Source: CAZSNT01 sp964607765 (GTDB lineage: Bacteria; Verrucomicrobiota; Lentisphaeria; Oligosphaerales; JABHEG01). From it: DNA of 22,690 nucleotides. Below the pieces are notes generated by a model. That model was not told where the DNA came from. It searched no databases and saw only the letters and a program-made list of their open reading frames with translations. Made by a program: the position numbers and the translations under genes. Positions 1-7,332 of the stretch are shown one piece after another. The DNA lies in NCBI GenBank assembly GCA_964607765.1, contig CAZSNT010000163.1:1-22690 (forward strand). Direction: 5' to 3'. Positions within the stretch are counted from its first letter, which is position 1; every line of letters starts with the position of its first letter.

Positions 1-1
1 G

Positions 2-568
2 GAGCCGGATCTCGAGGCAGCCGGGAGCGTGCACACCGTCTCGAACGCGGACTCCGGCGCCGCGGCCGACGTCATGACACACCTCATCGGTCTGGGGCAT
101 CGCGACATTGCCTTTGTGGGCGAGGCGTCCGACCGTGAGACGGTCTATCACCGTCACCGTTACGGGCAGTATCGCCGCAGTCTCGGGGTTGCCGGGCTGA
201 CGCCGCGGGATGCCCTGAGTATAGCCCGAGCGCATGCGGCAGACGGCGTCCCGGAACTGGCCCCGGAGGGAGTGGTAGCTTTGCACGAGGTGACCGCCGT
301 GTTCTGTGAGACGGACCGTGTCGCCGCGATGGTGCACCAGGCCTGTGTGCGCGAGGGCATACGCATCCCGGACGACCTTGCGGTGGTCGGGTATGACAAC
401 ATCGACATCGCGCGCTGGCTCAACCTGACCACGGTGGAACAGCATTTCGAGGAGATTGGGCGCAGAGCCGTCAGACTGCTGCTCGACGAGATAGAGGGCA
501 ACCTGACCGAGCCGGTCCACCTGGAGGTGAAGTCGGAGCTCATCATCAGGGGGTCGACGCGACAGTAG
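2..568 (+). CDS. LacI-family transcriptional regulator, 3' part (5' end outside window)
   Basis: This is the effector-binding half of a LacI/GalR-type repressor. The frame is open from base 2, so the N-terminal helix-turn-helix lies upstream of the window. What remains (about 188 residues) reads as the periplasmic-binding-protein-like fold. The segment HLIGLGHRDIAFVG is the typical family motif after the first subdomain. DDLAVVGYDNIDIARWLN followed by LTTVEQHFEEIGRRAVRLLLDEIEG is the canonical C-terminal region, and the protein ends in IIRGSTRQ, matching the family's usual R-x-STR ending. Such proteins bind a sugar or oligosaccharide and release or gain DNA affinity. It lies 101 bp upstream of the first lyase in the same direction, so it probably controls the lyase-fucosidase unit. 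The family call is secure; the ligand is unknown. Confidence 0.93.
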   Translation, partial: EPDLEAAGSVHTVSNADSGAAADVMTHLIGLGHRDIAFVGEASDRETVYHRHRYGQYRRSLGVAGLTPRDALSIARAHAADGVPELAPEGVVALHEVTAVFCETDRVAAMVHQACVREGIRIPDDLAVVGYDNIDIARWLNLTTVEQHFEEIGRRAVRLLLDEIEGNLTEPVHLEVKSELIIRGSTRQ

Positions 569-572
569 GTTG

Positions 573-647
573 ACGATTACGGGCGACGATTACGGAATAC
601 GAGGAGAATCCACCCAGTCGTCCAGCGTAATCGTTGCCCGTAATCGT
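573..647. repeat. 22-bp inverted repeat made of four ACGATTACGG decamers
   Basis: The left arm (573-594) and right arm (626-647) are reverse complements except for one G:T pair (585/635), so the transcript could form a fully paired 22-bp stem with a 31-nt loop. Each arm contains the decamer ACGATTACGG (or its complement) twice: 573-582 and 586-595 on the left, 625-634 (one mismatch) and 638-647 on the right. The repeat fills most of the gap between the LacI fragment and the first lyase. The right arm ends 11 bp before the AAGGAG at 658-663. A TTGACG hexamer at 570-575 could act as a -35 box, but no good -10 follows. It may be a dispersed simple repeat, an operator or a 5' UTR hairpin. Confidence 0.75.
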
Positions 648-669
648 GCACCGACAGAAGGAGTGGAGA

Positions 670-3600
670 ATGAGTGTCCATTGTTTGGGCAAATGGCGAG
701 CCGGGCCCGTATTGGCTTTGTGGGTTGTGGGATCTCTGGCGTGTGCTGCCGCGCCGCCGCGCTTCGCGAACACGCCGCCCGAGAAGCGCATCGAGGGCAC
801 GGTGTATCGCGACGAGGCCGGTGAGTTGATCTACTGGCCGAAGGGACTCGTCACGGCCGAGGAGGTCTACGGCGGCAAGCTGCACATCAAGCCGGAACCC
901 ACGCGCGGGTATACTGCAGAAGACTTCCACACCGAGGGCTTTGCCGTCGAGCGTCTGACGCCGCCGCCGGCCCCCGGCGTTCACCCGCGACTCTACATCA
1001 CACCGAGTGATCTTGAGCGTATCCGCGAGAATGCCGGGCTCGGCGACAAGGCGCCCCGGATGTTCCAGCGGTACTGGCTGATGGTGGTACGCGACGGCAA
1101 GATCGGCAAGGATGGTGACGTCACCGCCTCGCCGTTCGTGGGGATGGGCTACTCGATGACCAACCCGTTCATCTGCCAGGCCATCTACGCCCAGGTGATG
1201 AATGACGAGAAACTCGGCAAGGCCCTGGCCGCGAACATGGCCAAAGCCGCCACGGAAGACCTCAGGGCCCTGGATCTCTTCGACCAGCAGAGCTTCGGCG
1301 ACAACTGGTGGGTGGTCTCTGACACGCGCTGGCTGCCGGACGGCCATCCCTACAAGCCGAAGGGCCAATGGTACTGGACGAGCTATCCGGAAGGCTACGA
1401 TCTGACGCATCGCTGGATGACCGACGAGCAGCGTGCCGACGTGCGAAACGCGCTGGCCCGCATTTTCAACAAGAACCGTTACACCCACTTCATGGAACTG
1501 CCCAACTCCCGACACCTGATCAACCACGCTTCCATGGCGATGCTCTGGCTGGCGTTCGGGCTGGCGATCGAGGGTGAGGAGGGCTTCTGCGCGGAGACTT
1601 ACAGGGCGGCGCGCGACGAGTTCGAGGATGTCCTGGACTGGTACATCAGCCCCGCCGGCATCATGTATGAGAATGTGAAGGGCTTCCTGCCGTGGCAGCT
1701 CTACCTGGCTATTGCCCGCCGCGAGAACGGCAGGATCCTCCAGCACCCGCACATCCTGAACCACATCCGGCGCTCCCTCTTCACGGTCAACAACGTCAAC
1801 CACACGCACATCGCCTGGTCGCGTCCGCCCTGCCGGAATCGCGAAACGGCCAAGACCTTTTTCGACCCTCGCAATCCCGAGTCCCGCGGCTGGCAAGTGA
1901 CGTGTTCGGGCCATCCGCACGTGTTGCTGGCAATGATGAACTGGTTCTACCCCAACCGGCCCGACATCGACATGGTCTACAAGGCCTGGGAGTACCGGAT
2001 GAACCACGAATTCATGCACGCACCCGAACTCAGGACGTGGACGCGCCCGCTGGAGTTGCCGGCGATCATGCTGGCCTTTGCCGATGACGGCATGAAGGAC
2101 AAAGACGGCACGCCCATCGACTGGCGCAAGACGCCCTTTACGCTGGAGAAGGAGCTCTCATTTGCCGACCTGGAACGCGGCATCGCCGACATGCGATCGA
2201 GCTGGGACAAAGACGCTCTGTCGATGACCATCGAGTGTCGCAGCGACTTCTACACCGGCGGACACGAAACGCCGGAGTTCGGCAACTTCACGCTCTCGGC
2301 CAATGGCGTCTACTGGGTGCCGTACCAGGGCCCCTATCAACCCGCGCTGCACCGCAACGTGGTGACCATCGACGGGCTGAACGGCGAGTATCCCCCCGCC
2401 CCTGCCCGCTTCCAGAGCATGGAAGACAAGGGCATCACGGCGACCGCGGTGATGGACTACTCAGAGGCCATGCAGTTCAAGCAGATGCAGCGGGCCGAAA
2501 TGATCCTGCATCCGAAGCTGGAGATCCCATTCCATCACTGGATGCGCGGCTGGTACGGCTGGGGCGTAAAGCGCAACTGGCAGCTGAACTACTTCCCGCA
2601 CCTGCGCTGGTTCAATGAGTACTACGCCTCGACCGACCAAGGGCATTGGGACGGCCAGAACACCGCCGGCAGTTTCCTGGAGCGCATCCTCCCGCCGGTC
2701 AAGTATGCCTGGCGCACCGCCCAGCTGACTCGGGGCAAGCACCCCTACCTGCTGATCCTCGACGACATCGAGACGGACGGCAAGAAGCACGCCTTCCGAT
2801 GGAACCTCAGCTTCTACAAAGACGTCACGCTGATGAAGCAACCCAAGGCGAACCAGCTCATTCTCTGCAGGCTCGATGTGCCATGGTCGCGCAGCCATGG
2901 CAGCCCCGCCCACCACGAGGCAGCGCGCTACACCCCCAAGAACGGCGAACCGCTGCTCTACATCGAGGTGCTGAATCGCAATACGGCCGACGAGCATCCC
3001 CATGCCGGGTTCGAAGTCGTCGACAACTGGCCGATGATCGTTGTGCCGGCTCACACCGCCGCGCCGGGCTACAAAGTCCTCGTCTATCCCTACAAACACG
3101 GTGAGCCGGTTCCCTCGACCGAATGGAACGAGGACAAGACCAAGCTGGTGATTACCATCGGCGACCAGAACGACACCTATGTCTTTGCGGAGGCCGCTGA
3201 AGGCCGCACTGTCTACACCATGACGCGCGACGGCAAACAGGTCGATGCCGTCCAGGGCCGGCCTGCCAAACCTGTTTTCGAAGGCATGCCTCCGCAACAC
3301 CGTCCCAGCCGCTATGCCACAGGCGGTCAGCAGCTCGGGCCGCCGCCCCAGCCGAAAGACCCCATGCCCACCGAGACGCTGGTCTTCGTCGACGAAGCAA
3401 CGTTGGCGTTCGGTTCTGTGGGCTCGGGTCAGGAAATCCGCTACACCACCGACCCGGCTTCGCCTGAAGGCTTCGCCGCGGCAAGTGGGTCCGCCCCCGC
3501 CGAAACGTGGCAGCTATACACGGGGCCGGTGACGATCAGCGAAAGCACCACGGTCAAGGCCATCACGCACAGCCGCTACTGGCCGTTCGGGGAGACCGCC

Positions 3601-5373
3601 GACAGCCAGGTAGCCGAAGCGGAGTTCATCAAGCAAGTTCCCGCTCCCCCACTGAACACTGAACACCGAACACTGAACACTGGCCTGATTTGTCGAGTGT
3701 ACGAAATCTACCGCATGCACTGGAACACGACCGGTCACGTCGATCCGACCCTGAGCATGCTCCCGCCGCTTCACAAGTACGCTCCCATCCTCGCAGTGGC
3801 GACGCCCGGCTTTGCGCTGCCGCCGGTCCAGCCGCAGAAGCCCATCGAGGAGACTTACAGAGGCTACTACCGGTTCAGCGGCGTGGTCAGCATCGCCGAG
3901 ACCGGGGCCTACACCTTCAAGATCCACAGCAACGGCCCGGTGGCGCTGGCGGTTTCCGGGCGGGAGATCATCGATGAGACGGGCCTATATCACCTTGACC
4001 TCACCGACCGCTTCGGGCAGATCGCACTGGCCGCCGGGCAACACGACGTGGAGCTCGTCGTCTGCGACCCGATTTTCTGGAAGAAGGGCCGCGAAGGCGA
4101 TATGGACTTCGCCGTGGAGCTCAGCCGCGACGGCGGGGCCTTCGAACCGATTACGGCCGCGATGTGCGCAGCCCCCGCAGCGGAACTGAAAGAGCACACC
4201 TCAAATCCCTTCGCGCCGAAGACTGCCGATCTGCCGAGTTTCAAGGCTGTTTCACCAAAAGGCAAACTGATCAATGATCTGACCAAGTCGGTCTACAACC
4301 ACTCCGAGAAGGTCAAGATCGCCGAGGGCTGGCTCTACAGCCAGAAGGCCGGTCCCGAGGGGCTGTTGGACATCGACAGGAAAGCCGAACTGGCGCGCGC
4401 CCCCGCCGCCGGCCAGATCGACGGCAGCGATTACGATGGGCAAATCCATGTCTATCGCGGCTACTACAAGGCGCCCTACGACGGCGTGTATCAGTTCGTG
4501 CTCGACGGCAACGGCAACAACCAGATGCGCATCGGGAGAAAGGTCGTCGTCCAGAACAACGTGCCCGGGTTCAGGTCAGACGGGCGCGTGAAGCTCGCGG
4601 GGGGTTACCACCCCATCGACCTTCGCTTCGGACGTTCCGGCGGGATCGTCAGGGTCAGAACACCAGCTGACAGCAAGCCGCTGTCGCTTTCTCGCGGCGA
4701 CATCTTCTGCGCTGCCGCCACCAAGCCCATCGACGATATCAGGATGTTCTGCGTGCTGGACCTGCCCGTCAAGGACTACGCCAAGGCTGAGCGGACCGTC
4801 AAATGCCCCCTTGGCAAGTACAAACTGGAGATCGACGGGGCCAGTGTGGTCGACGACGAGACCATGGGCAAGGTCATCGAGTTCAGCGGCGAAGAGAGCG
4901 GTCTGCACCTCACCGACTGGCCGGCGCTCAAACGCGGTCTCACCTTCAGCTTCTGGATGAGGGCGGACGATCCCCGCAAGCCGGGCTCGCTGCTGGCGCT
5001 GTCCGGCGAGGGAGCTGAAGCCGCCCTCTACGGGGGCGGCATCCGCGCGAAGTACTCACGGTACGGCGGCGTGCATCACCGCTTCGATGTCAGCACGTGG
5101 AACCACGTGGTTCTCGTGTTCGGCTACACGGTCAGGATCTTCATCAACGGTGAGGAAAAGGACGCCCATTATGCCAAAGGCGATCCGACCTTTGCCGGCC
5201 GCCCGAACAATCTCAACTCCCGCACCGAACAGCTGCACCTCTTCTGTGGCCGCGGCGGCGGAAGGCACTACTTCAAAGGGCGCGTACGCGACATCCGGGT
5301 CACCACCGGCGCGCTGAATGGCGAGGACGTGAACAGACTCTACGACGATGCAGCGAAGCCCAAGAGACAGTGA
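670..5373 (+). CDS. Secreted heparinase II/III-like polysaccharide lyase with CHB_HEX_C-like, PA14-like and LamG modules
   Basis: Predicted exported lyase of 1567 aa. The ATG at 670 is chosen over an upstream in-frame TTG at 634 because AAGGAG lies at 658-663 and a signal peptide (MSVHCLGKWRAGPVLALWVV, then ..CAAAPP) follows. From about residue 98 (PAPGVHPRLYI) comes the alpha-helical toroid. It includes LINHASM (N285, H286), matching the Asn-His pair of the PL15/17/21 lyase group, and AIEGEEGF. The beta-sheet part has GGHE (H532), FTLSANGVYWVPY, HRNVVTIDG and KHPYLLILDDIE (about 690-702). Further on are a CHB_HEX_C-like module (about 922-975), a linker encoded by a heptamer repeat, two PA14-like modules (about 1063-1137 and 1261-1335), and a C-terminal LamG module (about 1399-1567). 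It is a paralogue of the lyase at 15257-19057. Substrate is not deducible; a uronate-containing polysaccharide is inferred from the fold. Confidence 0.85.
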   Translation: MSVHCLGKWRAGPVLALWVVGSLACAAAPPRFANTPPEKRIEGTVYRDEAGELIYWPKGLVTAEEVYGGKLHIKPEPTRGYTAEDFHTEGFAVERLTPPPAPGVHPRLYITPSDLERIRENAGLGDKAPRMFQRYWLMVVRDGKIGKDGDVTASPFVGMGYSMTNPFICQAIYAQVMNDEKLGKALAANMAKAATEDLRALDLFDQQSFGDNWWVVSDTRWLPDGHPYKPKGQWYWTSYPEGYDLTHRWMTDEQRADVRNALARIFNKNRYTHFMELPNSRHLINHASMAMLWLAFGLAIEGEEGFCAETYRAARDEFEDVLDWYISPAGIMYENVKGFLPWQLYLAIARRENGRILQHPHILNHIRRSLFTVNNVNHTHIAWSRPPCRNRETAKTFFDPRNPESRGWQVTCSGHPHVLLAMMNWFYPNRPDIDMVYKAWEYRMNHEFMHAPELRTWTRPLELPAIMLAFADDGMKDKDGTPIDWRKTPFTLEKELSFADLERGIADMRSSWDKDALSMTIECRSDFYTGGHETPEFGNFTLSANGVYWVPYQGPYQPALHRNVVTIDGLNGEYPPAPARFQSMEDKGITATAVMDYSEAMQFKQMQRAEMILHPKLEIPFHHWMRGWYGWGVKRNWQLNYFPHLRWFNEYYASTDQGHWDGQNTAGSFLERILPPVKYAWRTAQLTRGKHPYLLILDDIETDGKKHAFRWNLSFYKDVTLMKQPKANQLILCRLDVPWSRSHGSPAHHEAARYTPKNGEPLLYIEVLNRNTADEHPHAGFEVVDNWPMIVVPAHTAAPGYKVLVYPYKHGEPVPSTEWNEDKTKLVITIGDQNDTYVFAEAAEGRTVYTMTRDGKQVDAVQGRPAKPVFEGMPPQHRPSRYATGGQQLGPPPQPKDPMPTETLVFVDEATLAFGSVGSGQEIRYTTDPASPEGFAAASGSAPAETWQLYTGPVTISESTTVKAITHSRYWPFGETADSQVAEAEFIKQVPAPPLNTEHRTLNTGLICRVYEIYRMHWNTTGHVDPTLSMLPPLHKYAPILAVATPGFALPPVQPQKPIEETYRGYYRFSGVVSIAETGAYTFKIHSNGPVALAVSGREIIDETGLYHLDLTDRFGQIALAAGQHDVELVVCDPIFWKKGREGDMDFAVELSRDGGAFEPITAAMCAAPAAELKEHTSNPFAPKTADLPSFKAVSPKGKLINDLTKSVYNHSEKVKIAEGWLYSQKAGPEGLLDIDRKAELARAPAAGQIDGSDYDGQIHVYRGYYKAPYDGVYQFVLDGNGNNQMRIGRKVVVQNNVPGFRSDGRVKLAGGYHPIDLRFGRSGGIVRVRTPADSKPLSLSRGDIFCAAATKPIDDIRMFCVLDLPVKDYAKAERTVKCPLGKYKLEIDGASVVDDETMGKVIEFSGEESGLHLTDWPALKRGLTFSFWMRADDPRKPGSLLALSGEGAEAALYGGGIRAKYSRYGGVHHRFDVSTWNHVVLVFGYTVRIFINGEEKDAHYAKGDPTFAGRPNNLNSRTEQLHLFCGRGGGRHYFKGRVRDIRVTTGALNGEDVNRLYDDAAKPKRQ
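3651..3682 (+). repeat. In-frame heptamer array (ACTGAAC)4 plus 4 nt inside the lyase gene
   Basis: Units are ACTGAAC (3651-3657), ACTGAAC (3658-3664), ACCGAAC (3665-3671) and ACTGAAC (3672-3678), followed by ACTG. They encode the linker LNTEHRTLNTG between the CHB_HEX_C-like and first PA14-like modules. A different heptamer array occupies the corresponding linker of the paralogous lyase at 17960-17987. The translated text shows no period because 7 is not a multiple of 3. Confidence 0.9.
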
Positions 5374-5399
5374 CTGGCTGTCAAAGAGGAACACGAAAC

Positions 5400-6806
5400 A
5401 TGAACAAGCGTTTTGAACCGACCATCGCCTCTCTTCTCGACTACCAATGCCCGAGCTGGTTTCGGGATGCGAAGTTCGGAATCTACCTGCACTGGGGCGT
5501 GTATTCAGTCGCCGAGTTCGGCGAGTGGTATCCGCGCAACATGTACATCGAGGGCGACTCGAGCTACCTGCATCACATTGAGCACTACGGCCATCCGTCG
5601 GAGCACGGCTACAAAGACATGGTGCCGCTGTGGAAGGCGGAGAACTGGGATCCGGATGGGCTGGTCGACCTGTTCAGAAACGCCGGGGCGACGTACTTCA
5701 CGCCGTGCGCGGTGCATCATGACAACTTCGATCTGTGGAACTCGAAGCATCACCGCTGGAACTCGGTGAACATGGGGCCGAAGAAGGACATCACGGGCAT
5801 CTGGCGGGAAGCCGCGCTGAATGCCGGCCTTCGCTTCGGTGTGACCACGCACGCAGAACGCACGTGGAGCTGGCTGCAGACGAACAAGGGCGCCGACCGC
5901 TCCGGGCCGAAAGCGGGAGTTCCCTACGACGGCAATGATCCCGAGTACCGTGACTTCTACCTGGAGCCCAGCTCGGATGCGAACTACGCGCACCCGCTGA
6001 ACGCGCCGCCGGCCTGGCGTCAGCACTGGATGGCGCGCATCAAAGACCTGATCGACAACTACCACCCGGACCATCTTTACTTCGACGGCGGCATTCCGTT
6101 CTCCGGCGACGATAACGGCCGCACCGGCATGGAGGTGGTCGCCCACCTCTACAACCACAGCATGGAGGTCCACGACGGCGCGCAGGAAGCCGTGATGTGC
6201 ATCAAGGACATCGGGGACCACGGCATCTATGCAGAAGGCACAGTGACACTGGACCTGGAGCGCACGCGAGCCGACGAAATCCGGCCGGTCGCCTGGCAGA
6301 CGGACACGTCGATCGGGCCCTGGGGCTACCGCGCCGGTTCCGGCTACCGCTCGTCGAAAGAGATCCTGCACGAGCTGATCGACATCGTCAGCAAAAACGG
6401 CAACATGCTCCTGAACGTCCCGCCGAAAGCCGACGGCACCCTCGACGACGGCACGCACACCATCCTCAACGACATCGGCGCCTGGCTTGGGATGAACGGC
6501 GAAGCGATCTACGGTACGCGGCCGTGGATCACTCCCGGCAAGGGCAAAATCCGTTTCACTCGCAAGGACAACGCGGTCTATGTGATCGCTCTCGACATCC
6601 CGGAGGGCACCAAGGTCCTGCAGATCCGCGAGCTTGGCGAAGTCGGCGGGGTAGGGCACATCGAGAGTATCGACCTGCTCGGCTACGATGGCCACATCCG
6701 TTGGGGCCAGGGCAAGAACAACCTGCGCTGGACGAGCCTGCGGATCATGCTGCCCGACGACCTGCCGGACTCTCCGGCCTACGCGTTCCGCGTGGAGTTC
6801 CAGTGA
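5400..6806 (+). CDS. GH29 alpha-L-fucosidase, probably cytoplasmic
   Basis: Glycoside hydrolase family 29 enzyme of 468 aa that releases alpha-L-fucose from glycans by a retaining mechanism. The N-terminus has the family signature FRDAKFGIYLHWGVYSVAEF, followed by HHDNFDLWNSKHHRWNSVNM. The nucleophile candidate is Asp229 in HLYFDGG. PVAWQTDTSIGPWGYR and KNGNMLLNVPPKADGT are the conserved late (beta/alpha)8-barrel motifs, and a short beta-sandwich tail ends in FRVEFQ. The ATG at 5400 is preferred over an in-frame GTG at 5370, which overlaps the stop of the lyase; AGAGGA lies at 5385-5390. No signal peptide is visible (MNKRFEPTIASLLDYQCP), unlike the neighbouring lyases, so it probably acts on imported oligosaccharides. 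With a 26-bp gap it is likely co-transcribed with the upstream lyase. The acid/base residue was not assigned. Confidence 0.94.
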   Translation: MNKRFEPTIASLLDYQCPSWFRDAKFGIYLHWGVYSVAEFGEWYPRNMYIEGDSSYLHHIEHYGHPSEHGYKDMVPLWKAENWDPDGLVDLFRNAGATYFTPCAVHHDNFDLWNSKHHRWNSVNMGPKKDITGIWREAALNAGLRFGVTTHAERTWSWLQTNKGADRSGPKAGVPYDGNDPEYRDFYLEPSSDANYAHPLNAPPAWRQHWMARIKDLIDNYHPDHLYFDGGIPFSGDDNGRTGMEVVAHLYNHSMEVHDGAQEAVMCIKDIGDHGIYAEGTVTLDLERTRADEIRPVAWQTDTSIGPWGYRAGSGYRSSKEILHELIDIVSKNGNMLLNVPPKADGTLDDGTHTILNDIGAWLGMNGEAIYGTRPWITPGKGKIRFTRKDNAVYVIALDIPEGTKVLQIRELGEVGGVGHIESIDLLGYDGHIRWGQGKNNLRWTSLRIMLPDDLPDSPAYAFRVEFQ

Positions 6807-6882
6807 GTACGTTGAGGATTCGTCTGACAACCGCAGCCTTGCTCTTGACACCAGAAACCACGCCGCACTCCAAACGCTCTCC

Positions 6883-6994
6883 CGCCGCTTGCCGCGGCGT
6901 GCGCTCCATCTCGCCCCGCGTCCACGGCTTACGCGGGCGGCAGAACCCGGTATCGTTCTGTCGCGGACAGTCCACGCCACGGCCTAAGGCCGTG
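6883..6994. repeat. Run of three GC-rich hairpins downstream of the fucosidase
   Basis: Three stem-loops follow each other in the gap after the fucosidase: CGCCGC/GCGGCG (6883-6888 with 6894-6899), CCCGCG/CGCGGG (6915-6920 with 6932-6937), and CACGGCC/GGCCGTG (6978-6984 with 6988-6994, loop TAA). The preceding CGCCGCACTCCAAACGCT (6861-6878) resembles, from memory, a dispersed repeat seen in PVC-group genomes; this could not be checked. No transposase is nearby. It may be REP-like or the decayed end of a small mobile element. Confidence 0.5.
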
Positions 6995-7006
6995 GGGGTC
7001 GTTTTT
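6978..7006 (+). terminator. Possible terminator of the lyase-fucosidase operon
   Basis: A 7-bp GC-rich hairpin with a TAA loop (6978-6994) is followed by GGGGTCG and then five T (7002-7006). The T-run does not directly abut the stem, so this is a poor fit to an intrinsic terminator. An alternative pairing GGGGG (6994-6998) with CCCCC (7008-7012) places the T-run in the loop. It lies about 170 bp past the fucosidase stop. Confidence 0.35.
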
Positions 7007-7012
7007 GCCCCC

Positions 7013-7245
7013 TATTCAAACGCCATTCCGGGCTAGTCGGTCTTCCGCTTGGAGTTGGCCCCAAGTGAGCTGGTCACGGAGAATCGGCGGCTCCAGGGCG
7101 GTGTCCTCGCGCGGCTTGAGGCGGAGCTCCGCCAGCGGCGCTGTATCCCCGCGCATCTCTCCATGTAATACTCCATGAAAAATGCGCTTGTGTTCCCACA
7201 TACAACCTGCTAACATCATACGTATATCAGTAGGCGAAGGCCATC
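7013..7245. other. Intergenic stretch, no supported gene
   Basis: No gene is supported here. A perfect 14-bp palindrome, GGCGGAGCTCCGCC, lies at 7120-7133. The last 80 bases (about 7165-7245) are clearly more AT-rich than the rest of the window and include the 8-bp palindrome ATACGTAT (7218-7225), consistent with a regulatory region ahead of the second LacI gene. An 82-codon minus-strand frame (7264-7016, TTG start) crosses it, but it has no recognisable domain and overlaps the promoter. Confidence 0.5.
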
Positions 7246-7262
7246 GTAACATGAAATGTAAC
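7246..7262. promoter_or_regulatory. Candidate operator, imperfect 17-bp palindrome upstream of the LacI gene
   Basis: GTAACATGAAATGTAAC is symmetric about A7254 apart from one A/A pair (7248/7260) and the three central bases. It ends 7 bp before the -35 hexamer. LacI regulators often bind short palindromes next to their own promoters, so autoregulation is plausible, but the site lacks the central CG step common in family operators. Confidence 0.35.
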
Positions 7263-7269
7263 AAGGGGG

Positions 7270-7298
7270 TTGGATTGGGTCCGGACGCGGGATATACT
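7270..7298 (+). promoter_or_regulatory. Sigma70-type promoter for the LacI-pseudopilin-lyase operon
   Basis: TTGGAT (7270-7275) and TATACT (7293-7298) are separated by exactly 17 bp, matching the consensus at 4/6 and 5/6. Transcription would begin near 7305, giving a leader of about 28 nt that contains AAAGGAG (7317-7323) ahead of the GTG at 7333. This placement argues against the in-frame TTG at 7270 being the gene start. Confidence 0.65.
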
Positions 7299-7332
7299 AG
7301 ACGCAGGGACCAGGTTAAAGGAGCGTCTTGGC

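Noticed and set aside
577..2019. 480-codon minus-strand open frame opposite the first lyase
   Set aside because: It lies wholly antisense to the conserved lyase, has no domain signature, and its composition (H, V, R, L rich) is that of a GC-rich shadow frame.
5505..6980. 491-codon minus-strand open frame opposite the fucosidase
   Set aside because: It mirrors the GH29 gene; the plus strand has full family motifs and a ribosome binding site.
6861..6994. End of an IS200/IS605-type element
   Set aside because: The hairpins are suggestive, but there is no tnpA or tnpB gene, no second end and no clear target duplication.
7016..7264. 82-codon minus-strand frame between the fucosidase and the second LacI gene
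   Set aside because: TTG start without a ribosome binding site, overlapping the promoter and operator candidate, and no family recognised. The text AELRLKPREDTALEPP looks protein-like, so it is not fully excluded as a gene remnant.
7270..7332. N-terminal extension of the LacI regulator from a TTG
   Set aside because: The TTG is part of the -35 hexamer, and the family N-terminus and ribosome binding site fix the start at the GTG at 7333.
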